Positions 20,167 through 32,444 of a stretch of DNA of 64,000 bases are shown here, one piece after another. The stretch lies in the NCBI GenBank assembly GCA_902651635.1, contig CACRSC010000012.1, positions 449,911 to 513,910 of the forward strand. The letters run 5' to 3'. Position numbers and translations under genes: made by a program. The notes below the pieces were generated by a model. The model saw only the letters and a list, made by a program, of their open reading frames with translations, ran no database searches and was not told the origin of the DNA. Every line of letters begins with the position of its first letter. Position 1 is the first letter of the stretch. Source of the stretch: Mastigamoeba balamuthi (Eukaryota > Evosea > Mastigamoebida > Mastigamoebidae).

Positions 20167-21714
20167 TCAGTTGCTGGCAGGCTTCCTGAAAATGAGGACC
20201 TCGGAGCCGGTCATGATGCCCGTGGCGCCAGCGTGCTGGATCGAGAGGACGTTGTTGGCCACGAACACCTGCATGAACCTGTGGAAGCCCTTGGGCAGCA
20301 GAGTGCCGTCGAGCGCGCGCAGCGCGACGTCGACCAGCGACGACGACAGGACCCACCGCAGGAACAGGTTGTCCGTGAAGACCGCGTGCCACTGCTGGTT
20401 CCCGTGGGAGAGCTCCATCTGTTGATATGTGACGTCAGTGAACAAGTGTTGAATAAAGACAGGCTAAAGTGCGGGGGTGCGGGTGTACCTTGGTGAGGAG
20501 CTCGTAGCCGGTCTTCTTGGCGACGACGATGGTCTCGGGGACAGAGTGCATCGTGGGCTGCGCGCGGCGACGCGGGCGGTGCGTGAGCCGAGGCGGAAAC
20601 CCCGGATGATTCCCCGAATGTAATTCTCACCATTCCGCAGGAGTACTCAAACCCCTCGAAGATCTTGCGGTGCTCGGGGTTCTCGTTGTCGTACGTGTCG
20701 CTCTTCATCATGCAGTAGACGAGGAACTGGCCCCCGGCTGGCGGAGGAGGGCACGCGCGGGCGCAGGGTCAGTCGTGCCGTCGGAAACTGTGGCGGTTTT
20801 GCCGCCTTTTCGCCGCCGAAAAGTCGGGCTGAAAGGGCGCGGAGAGCACTCACGCTTGAGCACGCGGAGGACCTCGGTCATGACGCGGTCGAGCGTCGTG
20901 AGGTACTTGAGCGTGTAGACGCCGTAGACCGCGTCGAACGTGTTGTCCTCGAACGGCAGCTTCTGCATGTCGCCCTGGATCGACTTGCACAGGCTGCCGA
21001 GGCCCAGCGACTTGTGCAGCGCGTTGCCCATCTCGACCTCCTCGGCGCCCGACGTGATGCCCCACACGTTGGCCCCGCTGTACCGCGCCAGGTCGCGCGT
21101 CAGCCCGCCGACGCCGCAGCCGAGGTCCAGCGCGTGCATGCCGGGCGCCAGGTGCATCAGGCGCGCCAGCGTCGCGTGCAGCTCCACAATCGCCTGCGAG
21201 TTGCGCTGGCCCACGTACGCGGGCGCCGCAAAGTGGAAGCTCTGGCCGTAGAACGACGCCACGAGGTCCGACATCTGCGCGACGGGGCGGGTGCGTCAGT
21301 GCTCTGTGCGCTTCTCCGTCGCCTCTTCCGACGAGGAAAAAAACGGAATTTCGGCGGGGGGACTGGGGGTGAAGAAGGCTGCGGGCGTCGCGTACCATGT
21401 CGTACCAGTGCGACGTGCACTGGATGTGGTCGCCGCACTTCTTGGCCTCCTGGAAGAGGCGTTCGTGGTCGTCCATGAACTTGACGAGGTTCTTGCCCCT
21501 GAACCAGAACACTGCACGGGTGCAGAGAGAGGGGGACAGGTCATCGTTGGTTGGGTTTGCACGAGGGGGGAAAAGCAGGCGGTTGGCGTGTGAAGGGGCA
21601 CGCACTGAGGCGGATGTACTCGAGGACCCCGGGCTCGAGGTCGCGGAGGTAGCGGGCGTAGACCCACCACGCAGCAGCGGCGAGGATGGCGAGGAACCAC
21701 AGCAGTGCAGACAT
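20167..21714 (-). CDS. Sterol C-24 methyltransferase-like enzyme (Erg6/SMT family)
   Basis: Six exons (21714-21606, 21511-21396, 21274-20854, 20737-20631, 20557-20489, 20418-20167) give 357 residues. An N-terminal TM anchor (LWFLAILAAAAWWVYARYL) precedes an SAM-dependent methyltransferase fold with motif I LDLGCGVGG, then GITSGAEEVEMG, GDMQKLPFEDNTFDAVYGVY, and the SMT C-terminal region with PETIVVAKKTGYELL and PKGFHRFMQVFVA. Erg6/SMT enzymes add a methyl group to C-24 of the sterol side chain at the endoplasmic reticulum. The N-terminal region I (HWYDM, SFHFA) fits the family. A related, non-sterol class of membrane methyltransferase remains possible. The gene is divergent from the EED-like gene 300 bp away. 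Confidence 0.85.
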
Positions 21715-22013
21715 CTTCCCTCACTCACTGCAGCAGAGGCAGACCAGAGAGCAAAAGAGGCACGCAACACCAGAGGGGCGTGTCAGAGGGGCTGTGCACA
21801 CGGGCATCTGCAAGGGGGTGGGGGCGCACCTGCAGGAATGAAAGAAAACAAACAGGCAGAGCAGGAAGACAGGAATATAAAAAAGCTCCTATCTCTGACG
21901 ACACCGCTGGTGATGTCAGATACCGATTTGCAAGCGGGCACTTCCGTGAATTTCCTTGATTCTACACAGGAGATACGCGTATCTCCTCCTCACAATATCT
22001 TCCTGTTCCCTCC

Positions 22014-23462
22014 GATGGCGTTCCCCGCTGCTGCTGCCGCCGCCGCCACGAGCCGCAACATCGCGATTGCCAAGCACCCCTGCATCGACGACCTCCTCGC
22101 CGTCGTGAACACTCGCGGCGTGCTCGTCGTCAGCGTCGCTGACAGTGCTGACGGCGTCTCCGCGCTGAACACGTGGCAGCTGCCCAGCGACCACCCGGAC
22201 CTCACCGCCGCTGCCTGGAGCCCCGACCCCGACGCCCTGGTGCTGGCCGTGGGTGACAGCAGGGGCGGCGTTGCCGTGCGGGCTGCAGCGGAGCAGGTGG
22301 CCGTGGAGGGGGAGGCGTCGGAGCCGAGCAGGTTCTGGCAGACTGCCGTGCAGAGGTCGGGCGCCTGCGCTGTGGTCCCCGTGCAGCCGTTCATCGCCCA
22401 CGCGGGGCACGCCGTGTCGGCAATGCAGTTCCACCCGGTGCAGGCGGCCCTGCTTGCCACCGCCAGCCCGGACCAGTCTGTCAGGTGCGTTCCAACTGTG
22501 GAGTGATTGCCATTCCCGGTCTGCTTGCTGGATTCGCTTTCGAATGCCACAATCCAATGTCACCGAAACTGATTGCCACGTGGCTGCAATCAGGCTGTGG
22601 AACGTGCCAACAGGAGTCTGCGTTGCGGTGCTGCAGTTCGCCCTGCTGAGCTCTCCCAGCCAGGTGTTCTTCGAAGTCAACTGCATGGTACGCAGAGAAC
22701 CTCAGCCCGTCCGCACTCCTGACGGAGTCACCAGAGCTTCGACACCCACGGCTCCAAGATCGTTGCTGGCGGCGAGAGAGGGTTCATCGCGGTGTGGGAC
22801 CTCTCCTCCAAGGAGCTGTCCCTCGCATTCGACCGATCGTTCGCCACGGTCTCTTCGTCGGACACCCCGCAGCGTCCGTGGTAGCCGCACGACACTGCGT
22901 GGCCCGTATCTCACAGGCTCTTGGCGGACGCAGTTTCCTGATGCCGAGCTTTGCGACGCTGCGAGTGCTCGGCGGGATGCAGAGAGGAAAGGACTCTGTC
23001 GTGGCGTCATGCGTGCGCTTCCTCGGCGACGCTGTGCTCGCCTCGTCGTCCGAGGGCAACAGCGTGACCGTCTTTGAGCAGCTTGGCGACTTCGACCCCG
23101 AGGACGGCCTCGGGTGGAAGGTCTCCGTCCTGGCCAAGCTGCGGGCACCGCGCAACAAGAAGGTGCCTCGCTTCTGCCTCAACACCAACAACGAGGGCGG
23201 CGCGTGCGCCACGGTATTCGCGGGCGACGCGCAGGGCGCGGTGTACTGGTGGCCCGTCGTGGCGCAGGTCGAGGAGATCGAGTCGTCCAAGACGCTGCCC
23301 GAGCAGGAGCGCAGGAGCGCGATTGTGGACGGGTGCCTCACGCTCGGCAAGGTAGCTGTGGCACACGACCAGCCCTTTGACTGCAGCTGCCTATCGCTGT
23401 CTGACATCAGAAAGCCATCAGAGCTGTGCTGCATGTCGTCGTCGCTGAGCACCGGTAACTGA
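22014..23462 (+). CDS. EED/ESC-like WD40 protein (Polycomb PRC2 subunit candidate)
   Basis: Exon 1 runs 22014-22484, then an intron to about 22592, then exons spliced at 22688/22735 and within about 22835-22935. WD40 blades are recognisable: HAGHAVSAMQFHPVQAALLA then ASPDQSVRLWNVPTG; FDTHGSKIVAGGERGFIAVW; and SVVASCVRFLGDAVLASSSE, which mirrors the EED segment VDCVRWLGDLILSKS. A blade with GGACATVFAGDAQGAVYWWP follows. EED is the H3K27me3-reading scaffold of PRC2, so this would be nuclear. The intron after LAFDRSFAT is ambiguous between two splice choices and the C-terminus after CLTLGKVAVAHD is uncertain. A TATAAAA box lies at 21875-21881. No SET-domain partner lies in this window. Confidence 0.68.
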
Positions 23463-23691
23463 ATGAAAATCATTTGTACGTAAGTGACGATTCACAAATT
23501 CAATTCCACTCGGCCAGTTTCTGCTGCATTTTGCGCAACGACAAATTGTCACAGTTCGGAACCTGATAGAGCTAACTCGGGCTGTTGTTGAGATCCGTCA
23601 CAGAAAAAAAAGATGCAGAATTCCTGAGTTGAGATCCGCGTCCGCTATCTAGATATTCCGAATATCTTGCCTGATAGCCTCGTTGCCTCTC

Positions 23692-24708
23692 ATGGCCCTC
23701 GCGCTTGTGCTTGTCGTCTGGTGGGCCTGCGGCGAGATAGGGGCCGCAGCCAAGACCGTGACGCCGCCCGAGGGAGGCGAGCTCTGGGCGCTGTGCGAGC
23801 TGAGCCGCGCGTGGAGGCCAGCGCCGTGGCTCGCCCAGCGCGCCTGCGACCCCTGCGCCCTCTGGAGGTACGGCGCGCTCGACGACGTGTTCACCGACAG
23901 GCTCGACGTGTGCGACGTGTGTCCTCTTCCGGGAGTCTCCTGCACCAGTGGCCACGTTAGCTCAATGTGCTGTCTCTCCCGTCCTCCCCTTCTCGACCGA
24001 GTACGAAAAGTCTCAGTGTCTGATACCCGCTCGCCCCCCTGCGCACAGATCGCTGCCGTACGAAGGCCTCAGCGGCACTATCCCGAGAGCTCTGTCCGCC
24101 CTTAGCAACCTCGAGTCTCTGTGAGATGCCATCAGACCCACCAGTTGAGAGATCAGCTGATTGCTGTTGGCCACCTGCAGTGTGCTGCCGGGGAACCGTC
24201 TGCGAGGAGACCTGCCACAGGGCCTGAAAAGCCTGCGATCGCTCCGAGTCATGTGCGGCGAGATCCTCTCCTTGCCCTGCGTCCAACGCTGAGGACGTGC
24301 GCTTGCAGTGACCTCAGCCACAACTACATCACGGGCCGGGCGGACTTCACGGGCACCAAGGTCGAGCTGTGTAACGTGAGCTGGAACTGTGCTAATTTCT
24401 GCCTTCGCTGCGGCCCGTGCTCGACGGGCTTCTCGCAGCTGGGGTGCCTCGTGTCCGGTCCGCGCCAGACGGAGGTGGGGCCGCCGTGGGCCTACCTGGC
24501 TTTGGCGGTCCCGTTCTGCCTGATGGTGAGGTTCGTGTTTGGCCACGCCGATGGGGCTGTCGTGCTGCTGCTGTGCATGGTTTACGGCTCTGGCGCGCTC
24601 TCCGAAACGTGGACCGTGACAATGCTGCTCGCGTGGGTCGCGCTCAAGTGGCTGCTCAGCCACATACGCATTCAGATTGTCCCCAACAACCACATCGCTC
24701 AAAACTAA
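23692..24708 (+). CDS. Small leucine-rich-repeat membrane protein
   Basis: Proposed exons 23692-23918, 24049-24120, 24181-24252 and 24309-24708 give 256 residues. A signal peptide (MALALVLVVWWACGEIGAAA) is followed by a Cys-containing N-cap and about three plant-type LRRs (GLSGTIPRALSALSNLESLV, LPGNRLRGDLPQGLKSLRSL, RVIDLSHNYITG). A Cys-rich segment (CNVSWNCANFCLRCGPC) and about three TM helices complete it. The two middle exons are each 72 nt, the usual one-LRR-per-exon pattern. It looks like a surface LRR protein without a kinase domain. The first donor is the weakest call; a donor up to 35 nt further on would add residues. Confidence 0.65.
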
Positions 24709-24994
24709 GGAAGGAGTAAGCGCACATTATGGCGACCTTCGTGAATGTCCTACAGTATGAGCTAGCGATTACGTTTATCCCATAGGGGAATCAGAAATTG
24801 AATTTTCATTGGGGCTATCTCAACTGTCATTGAGATGCTGGCAGTGATCTGCTTGTTCGTGACAATCTCCACGCGGCGGCGGGCCATGGTTCACGAATTT
24901 CGAGGAATCCCACTCGGCTGTTGTCGTGTGCTCGCCGCGGAACATCCACAGTGCAACGCTCAATCCTGGTGAAACAGGTCAAGGATTTTGGGCA

Positions 24995-26491
24995 CTACGT
25001 TGGAGAATTACATTCTGGCAGCGCTGTGATGTAATGGTCCGTCCACCGAAAGGGGAATACGCAGTCAACCGAATCTGACTCCTGCTTAAACAGAAGAAGG
25101 AACTGGAGCTCCAGAGGTGAGCCCTCCTTGCAGGGGTTGAAGATGGTCCGTCGTTTTTGCTGGGCCAGGGTGATCTTCTGCGCTTTCCCAGGCTCCCTGA
25201 ACTGGACAGTTCCGCAGACCTGAAGCACGAGGTGGCTGCCAAGTGACTTATCCCTCGCAAACACCGCCCATCTGTAGGCCTCGATGCTCCCCGAGCGCAA
25301 TCTGACATTCGTTCCGCCACCGTGGGCGTTGAGCAGCCACACACCGTTGACCGAGGGGACTTCCTCGTTGTTTCCCTTCACGATCGTCACGGGGCTCTCT
25401 CGCGCCTTGCAAGCCTCGATCACCTCTGCAAGCTGCTCTTCCGTCAGAATATCAGCTACAGCACGGTCTTGCTGCTCCCTGTGGCAGGGCGCTGCTTCCA
25501 ACAGGTCTTGCGGCACAGAGTGCGATGCACTGATCTCCCGGTGCACCCGGCACACAATACTGGGCCACAGCGTGCGGGCCTGGCCACCAAGCGTGGCTGC
25601 TACGCCGATTCCCCACAGCTCGGCAGCGACGGACATGGCCTCCTGTTTCGATGGCAGCTTCCCCGAATTGGTGAAGGCGTGCTGCACCTCGTACGTCTCC
25701 ACGTCGCCCAGCAGCTGTTCGAGCGCTTCGGGGTGCTTAACCTGCAGGCTGTGCAATCTCGCCGCGTACACCCGTGTGAAGTTCGCTCGGACGTCACCCC
25801 GAGCTGCCGCCGCTCCAGGGGAATGGCTGCAGTCGTCCGGCCTATGAGGGAGACCCTTGCCTGCTGCTTCAGCTGCCCTGACCTCCGCATGCTCCCAATG
25901 CAGAGGGTCTCCCCCGCAGAGGGAGTCCGATAATCGCACAGCTCGCAGACTTCGATTCAGTTCTATCGCTGGGGCGGGGCAGTCTGAGGCGGCCTGGGTC
26001 AAGAGCTCCGGGGTCACCTCGGCATCCTGTGTGCCGGTGTTGCGGAACCACCAGTCGTCCAGTTCCACCTGGTTCTCTAGCCCTTGCGGCACACGTTGGT
26101 TGCGTGCCCTGGTGGGCTGGCATACCAAGTTCGGAGGAATTGGCCGCTGCTGGTGGAGAGTCCTCGGGGAGTTGAGCGAGCCAGTTGAGCTCCTCCAGAA
26201 ATTGGCTACTGCAGTCGAACCAGTCGTCCGGCGCGACCGGAATACTCTGAGCCCCTGTGGGAAGTGAGGCTTGTTAACCGCGATTTCGCAAAGGTGACCC
26301 CAACCTTGTGAAGAAGCCACTTCCTGAGCATCGATATGGCCGTCACCAAACCAGGGGACTTGCGGCTCTGGTGCTGTGCTCAGGTGGGAACCGAGGTCAT
26401 AGTCCTCCATCACTAGGATGTGTGGTGGCACCGCTGTTTTCCGACTGACCCGATTTTCGTTGTTGATACTCGTCTTCCTCTCCTTCGCCAC
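24995..26491 (-). CDS. Intronless 498-residue unknown protein
   Basis: One uninterrupted frame encodes 498 residues, in contrast to the multi-exon genes around it. The first 150 residues are polar. A helical middle (ANFTRVYAARLHSLQVKHPE, ALEQLLGDVETYEVQHAFTN) follows, then a mixed alpha/beta C-terminal region (SPVTIVKGNNEEVPSVNGVW, FPFRWTDHYITALP). The DHY near the end recalls the catalytic His region of cysteine proteases such as OTU, but I cannot find the matching Cys loop and do not claim it. Position at the edge of an AT-rich, repeat-bearing island and lack of introns suggest a retrocopy, a transferred gene or an element gene. Confidence 0.55.
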   Translation of the reverse strand: MAKERKTSINNENRVSRKTAVPPHILVMEDYDLGSHLSTAPEPQVPWFGDGHIDAQEVASSQGWGHLCEIAVNKPHFPQGLRVFRSRRTTGSTAVANFWRSSTGSLNSPRTLHQQRPIPPNLVCQPTRARNQRVPQGLENQVELDDWWFRNTGTQDAEVTPELLTQAASDCPAPAIELNRSLRAVRLSDSLCGGDPLHWEHAEVRAAEAAGKGLPHRPDDCSHSPGAAAARGDVRANFTRVYAARLHSLQVKHPEALEQLLGDVETYEVQHAFTNSGKLPSKQEAMSVAAELWGIGVAATLGGQARTLWPSIVCRVHREISASHSVPQDLLEAAPCHREQQDRAVADILTEEQLAEVIEACKARESPVTIVKGNNEEVPSVNGVWLLNAHGGGTNVRLRSGSIEAYRWAVFARDKSLGSHLVLQVCGTVQFREPGKAQKITLAQQKRRTIFNPCKEGSPLELQFLLLFKQESDSVDCVFPFRWTDHYITALPECNSPT

Positions 26492-28924
26492 GCCATGGTT
26501 TTCCGTTCAGGAAACAAACATACACGCTATGGTGTGATTTAATTGAGAGTTCGGTGTTACTATAATGATTGAAAAGCTCCCTACCAAAGGACAAGGACGA
26601 GAGCACAGTGAAGAAGGGAGGGAGACCTCACTGAGAGTGATCAGCGAAGTTTTGTAATGAAACTACATGGCCTGTTGTTCTGTCTGCAATTCGGCACAGT
26701 CGGCCAATGTAGGGGGCGCCTCAGGGCTTCGCAGGCGGCAGCGTCCCCCGGCTGTATCGGTTGTCTTCTGACCCCCACGGGTCACTCGGGGCCCACGCGC
26801 ACTGCTCTGATAGCCTCTGGCACCACTCCCTGTTAGTAGGCAGTCGATCGGTTGGTTTTCAACCTGCAGATTTCCCCTCGTATCATAGAGGCCTAAGGGC
26901 GTTATCATCACTCAATGATTCTGTGCAGTGGCATATGAATCAATCAATGCCCTTCAAGGATGACATTAAGACAGACTTCTGGTGACCAGGTAAAATATCT
27001 GGTATCTTCGAAACTTCTCAGCCCTTCAGCAGATCCAATATCTACTCAGAACTCTCTTCCAGGCACACCCAATGAAGCAGACCACTTCACGGTCATCCAA
27101 GCTGGTAAAAGTACATTGTATATTAAATAAAGTGCAGAAAAAGAAACCAACAAATGTACAGTACTGAAAAGAAACAAAGTCTAGAATAGAGAACAGATAT
27201 ATAATTTGACAACATCTGTATCATAAACTCGAGTACTCATTCCACAATGCAGATAACTAACAATAATGTGTTTCATGAACTCTGAATGAGATTCTGAAAT
27301 CTCATCTTGGTATCTTACTTACAATTACCATTGTATTATCACATAACGTGCATAATTCTGACAATTATTCATTAGCTGTATGAGTTGACAAAAATTGTAG
27401 AATAACATTAATAAATGTTACCAACTTCCAATTATTTCCGACTTTCTGACGCATTATCTCCGACTGTAATACGATCAAAATGGCATAGATATATATATAT
27501 ATATATTTATTTATTTTCTGATAGATAGTATTCCCAATCAATTAAGAGTATTCATGAAGTGATTTAATTCTCTGCCAAATAAGGAAGATTTCTGCAATTT
27601 TTATTAACTTCTTTAAGCTGAACTCAAGCTTCTCAAGGCCATGAAGTCCCGTTTCTCTGTTGCATCACCAAAGACCACTTGACACTATGATGCTCTTGAC
27701 TAAAGGCATGAATCAACAAGGATGAGGTGTGAGCCACAGCAGAATTAAAGGAAAGAGACTATTTTCTGGTGTAATACTAATCAGAAGATCTATGTAAGTT
27801 CCTATTAAACTGATTCACGAAAAAGAACAAGAAACAGGGTTCCTGCTGGTCTGTAATGAAATTTGCATATTTTCGAATATGGTCTCACACAGAAGGTTAC
27901 CTTAATTTGTTCAAGAAACAAGTATGGCCTACAGACCATGGACTACACGGCTGGACATCTACAAGGGCCCTTTGCTGTTTTCCAGTTGCCTGTGCACACT
28001 ACATCCAGTGGTGTATGAGATGTGTTCTGTCAGTTGTGACTTGTCTATGATACAAAAACCACAACTTACAAGCTTGACATAGCCAGGCACAAAAAAGCCA
28101 TGCTGTTAGATAAGAAGTGCATTGCCTGCCAGTATTAGCATATGATACAATGCTGATAACTGGCTTCAAGAGAACTGTACAGCTTGATGCTATACTGCCT
28201 ACTATTCACTCACTTGTTTCCCAGTCACAAGTCCTATCTCTGGATTGCAACCATAGCACATATCATTAAGATCATGCATGAGTCACTGAAGTGTGCTTAA
28301 CTGAAAGAAGATACTGAAGAAGGTTTATCTGAGAGGCTTTCTTCTGGGAAATGTACTGTAATAAGACTGAATGATCTGTATCTGTTCCTCCAATCAAGAT
28401 CTGCACCAGGAACCTGTCCACTGTCATCAGGTGCCAATTGTGAACAGAAGGCAGCAGAGAGTTTGAACAGACAGCCTTAACATAGGTTTTTCATACAATT
28501 CAAATTCAACTTGTAGATGAGTATCTGAAAACCAGTAAAGAATGCCAAGCTCTGCAGGGAGCTTGGCATCTACAAGGACCAAGAAGAGAAATCCTGCTCA
28601 GGTACAAGCAGAGAACCACGAGCTGCAGGGGATGTCAGAGCCAAGTGGGCTACAGAACTTCACGATATCCCAGTTCATAGCTGCACTGTGATGGGCGGGA
28701 ATTCCCCTGACAAAGGTGGTATCTGCTGGCGTTTTTCGTCTGTGGAAAAAAACGCGATATGCATTGTTCAGTTCACTCAAAACCGCCTGAGATTCACAGC
28801 ACGTGCAGGTGGCAGGTGAGCAAGTGTGTATACAAAATCGCACACGATTCTGTGCATGCAGGCCTGAGAAATGAGGCCTGTTAATAGGAATTTATAAGTC
28901 GGCGGCTCTGGTGGCAGTTATTTT
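26492..28924. other. AT-rich non-coding stretch
   Basis: About 2.4 kb, clearly AT-richer than the flanks, with no frame longer than about 80 codons and no domain. It contains an AT dinucleotide run at 27489-27506. I see no gene. It is the left part of an island that continues with repeats and mobile-element-like DNA to about 37.2 kb. Confidence 0.6.
27489..27506. repeat. AT microsatellite
   Basis: Nine AT units in a row inside the AT-rich stretch, followed by ATTT tetranucleotide copies. Confidence 0.9.
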
Positions 28925-30400
28925 TGCTGGCACATACTGTGCCAGCAGTTTTAGCTATATGCCAGTGGCAGATAGCATGTGCCAGTGGCAGATAGCATAT
29001 GCTGGCAGCACATTGAACATTTGGTCATCGCTGCGTTTTATTCGCTAAGGCACTAAATTAGCGCATGTAGCAATAAAATTACAGCGCTAAATTTTGTGCT
29101 AAGTTAGCGCTAAAGTAGTGCTATAATTTAATAGTGCATAATGCGCATAATGCGCATTAATCGTTTTTTAGTGATTTTAGTGATTTATAGTGATTTATTT
29201 TTCGATGAAAACGATTAAAACGATTAAAACGCCAGAAAACGATGTGTTTAATTCAATTAAAACATTGAAATTTTTTTGTTCTGTAGGTGTGAGGTGGTGT
29301 GTGTTGATGTGAAGTGAGAACGAGTTCTCAAGCTCAGTATCAGAGCCAGGCGTGGCGCCAGGCTCTGTTCATATAATCTTTCATACCTGTAAAAATGAGA
29401 TCTGTGAGTATTCGAACGGTTAAGCGTTAATAGCGCGTCATGCGCGTTATTCGCTAATCCGATAAAAAGATAAAAATGAAGAGACATGCAGGAAGAGGGG
29501 GGCGCGGGAGGCACAAATACATACCTCAGGCATGTGCCCGGTCTGATACAGCTTCTTATCACAACCTGCAGTATAGTGGGTGTTAGTCACAGTGATGCAC
29601 TTTTCAGGGGAAAAGGGGAAGAAATAAAGAAATGGGGCAGAAAATGGGGAGGAAAAAGAGGGACAGTGTACCTGAGAAATGCTGCCTGGAAGCCACGCAG
29701 CTTCCTCCCCTCCCCTCAGTGGTCTACAGGAGACAGAGCACGGACTGTGCTCTGCTCCGCACTTCCTTCACGACTCCTGGACAAACAGTGAGTTATGTAT
29801 ACTGAACAGGGATTAAAAGGGAGAAAAGGAAGAAGTCAAGGGACACATCTGCTGTGAAAGGGAAAAACTGTGTGTTGGGGAAAGGAGAATGTGCACCTTC
29901 AGTCTCGACCTGATATGAAATGAAAAGGGGAAGGAAGAGGAAGGGAAGGAAAGGGGGAAGGGAGGGGGCAGAGGCAGAGGGGGGGGTGAAGGGACAGATT
30001 AATGTGTAGGAAGGGAAGGGGAAGGGGAGCATATGTGTTGTTATGCAGAAAGGGCATAAATCACAATATAGCACTACATGTGATGCATGCGATGGAATTA
30101 CATCACTAATTTAGCACTACAATCACTACTAGTGCAAATATTTGCGCTAGTAGTGCTATAAGCAATGCATAGCACTAGGTAAATTAAATCTATAACGCTG
30201 AATTTAGGTCGCATATAGCGCTACAATCGCTATTAGCGATGTAGCGCTATTTTGCGCTAAATTTAGCGCAAAATTAGCGATTGAATCGCTAAAGTAGTGC
30301 TGAAAAAACATCGCTAAAGATCTTGCGCTTCATGTGCAAAAGTCGCAGTGATGACCAAATGTTTATTATATACTGGTAGCATATGTGCCAGCAGAAAAAA
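28925..30400. mobile_element. Non-autonomous inverted-repeat (foldback/MITE-like) element
   Basis: A 19-nt arm at 29017-29035 (ACATTTGGTCATCGCTGCG) recurs inverted at 30344-30362 with one mismatch. Inside both ends lie many short palindromes built on AGCGCTA/TAGCGCT and AATTTAGCGC (29040-29160 and 30090-30310). Outside, both arms are flanked by the TGCTGGCA/TGCCAGCA motif; at 28925-28948 this forms a perfect 10+10 palindrome. The roughly 0.9 kb core is purine-biased and without a plausible protein. This is the shape of a non-autonomous DNA element; no target-site duplication could be fixed with certainty. Confidence 0.6.
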
Positions 30401-31269
30401 TGATAGGCATAGAACTAAGGACAACCAGCTCTGGCACTAAGGAGCTGCAGAGGCTGACTGCTAAGGTCGTCTCTGCTGCTGCTGCTGCAGGACCTGTTGC
30501 AGGGCAGCAGCAGGATGAGGTCGTCAAAAGTCTGCATGCAGGCCGCCAGGGCCATGCTGAAGGAGAAGATTGCCATGTACAAGAAGGACCTCCACAAGGT
30601 GACCAACAATCTGCATGAGCAGTATGATGGTGCGACTGAGGCACAAGTCTGCTGCATCTTCATGGGTGAACGAGGAAGAAGGTGAAGCCCAGCCTCTCCA
30701 ACAGTGGGTGGAACGTACTCCTCATTGCTTTCCTCCCTTGTCCTCTTGTGCTCCTGCTTGTTCTCCTCAATGTCATCAATTGAGGAGCTCTGCTCCTCCT
30801 TCTCACACTGACCTTGGACTCAACGGACTCAGAGCTGGAGAAGGTGCTCTTGGCCTCGTTCTCAGATGCAGAAGACGGCTTCTTGCTGGTGTGCTTGGCC
30901 TGGTGCTTGGCCTTGATCTTCTTCTTGATGCTTCTCACTGCGTCCAGCATGGCTTTGGGACCGTTCTGTACATGGTCCCTTGTGCTGAGGCAGCACACCT
31001 CAGCCCCAATAGCTGCCAGTATCGTGCTGGCATTTAGCACTTTGAACTTAAACGGGTCCCAGAATGCAGTCGAGAAGGTCATGAGCTCCAGGCACTCGGC
31101 CCTCGCCTGGATGGCCTTCTCCATGGTCAGAACGACCCTGTTCTTCATCAGGTTGATAAATGGCATCGATGGAGGCCTGCACAACAGCATCCTCGTACTC
31201 CCTGTGTGCCTTCTGTGTTGTTGCTTCCCTGTACTGCAGCAGCAGTGCACTGTACAGCAAGTTAGAATG

Positions 31270-31360
31270 GTTATGCAAATAGCATCAGCTGGCAGCAAAT
31301 CTATCTGCTGGTGGCACCTAGCATCTGCCAGTGGCACATAGCTATCTGCCACCAGCAGAT
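31270..31360. repeat. Palindromic TGCCACTGGCA repeat cluster
   Basis: Four to five diverged copies of a unit close to ATCTGCCAGTGGCACATAGC (the 11-nt core TGCCACTGGCA is itself nearly palindromic). Sister clusters are at 28925-29010, 32445-32525 and 33595-33690, with single copies near 30370. Confidence 0.75.
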
Positions 31361-32444
31361 GAAAAATTAGCTCCCAAATGCTTTAAAAAGAGAATAAAAC
31401 AATTGAAATGAAGTGAGAGACAGAGGAAATACGTACAAGTTGATTATGCTCTCGTTCTGGTGCAGGATGCGGTTGAGGTACAACAGGGTGCCTTACAGCA
31501 CCACAGAAGATGATGATGACCGTGTTGTTCTGCTGGCCAGTCACTGCAAAATGCAGCTCAAGAATGAGGCAGGACAGCTGCTTCTTCATGCTGGTGTTGA
31601 CTGGGATGACGAGGTTCAGAAGCACAATGAGAGTCCACTGGTTCTCCACGAACGCCCAGTAGACACTCCCAGACTGTAGCAACGTGGTCTGCTTTCTTGT
31701 CTCCATGCAGTACACGTCCCAGAAGAAGACGTCATGCAGGCCCGCACGATTGGGGCCCATCATGATGCACAGGACAGTCATTGACCCCACCACTGACAGG
31801 TATGTCCCAGTCTGTTTGCATTGAGTCAGACACACAAAAACAAATATTTATCTTACCAGTCTGGTTTTCCCTCTCTCGGGAATCGTACTGGTGGTGCAGG
31901 TGGTGATGTCTGCGGGGTGCAGAGGAGGGTGCTTGGCCTGGAGGTCAGCTCATGCCTGGTTGGAGCACTCTGCTGGGCAAGCTGTGATGTGGGGGTCCTC
32001 TGCTGCAACCTGCTGCCTGGTCCGCACTCCAGGACTCTGGAAGGAAGTTCCCCAGGCTCCATGCTCTCCCCAGGTCTGGGACCCGGTTCCCCATGTCCTG
32101 GGCTGTCCCCAGGCCTGGGACTTCTGCCACGACCCACCATCAGCAGGGGGGAAGGCCACTCGTCCTCCACGTCCACGTCCTCATCTCCCTTGTTCTCCTC
32201 GTCCTCCTGGTGCTTCTCGGTCTTCCTGTCTGGCTCTGCCTCTGAATCGTCATGCTGCTCATTCTCCTTCTCCTTCTCGAGCTGCTGCTGCTGGGCCTCT
32301 GGCTCTGGAGACAGCTCCAGCTCAATAGCAGCAGCAGCTGCTGCTACTGCTGCTGCTGGCACGGCCTCTTGTTGAACTGGGGCTGCAGAAGTGGTCGTGC
32401 AGCCATCACCTGTGGAACAAATACTGTCAGTTTCAATAAGCAAG

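Noticed and set aside
24995-25400. OTU-type cysteine protease assignment
   Set aside because: Only a DHY near the C-terminus fits; the catalytic Cys loop is not found.
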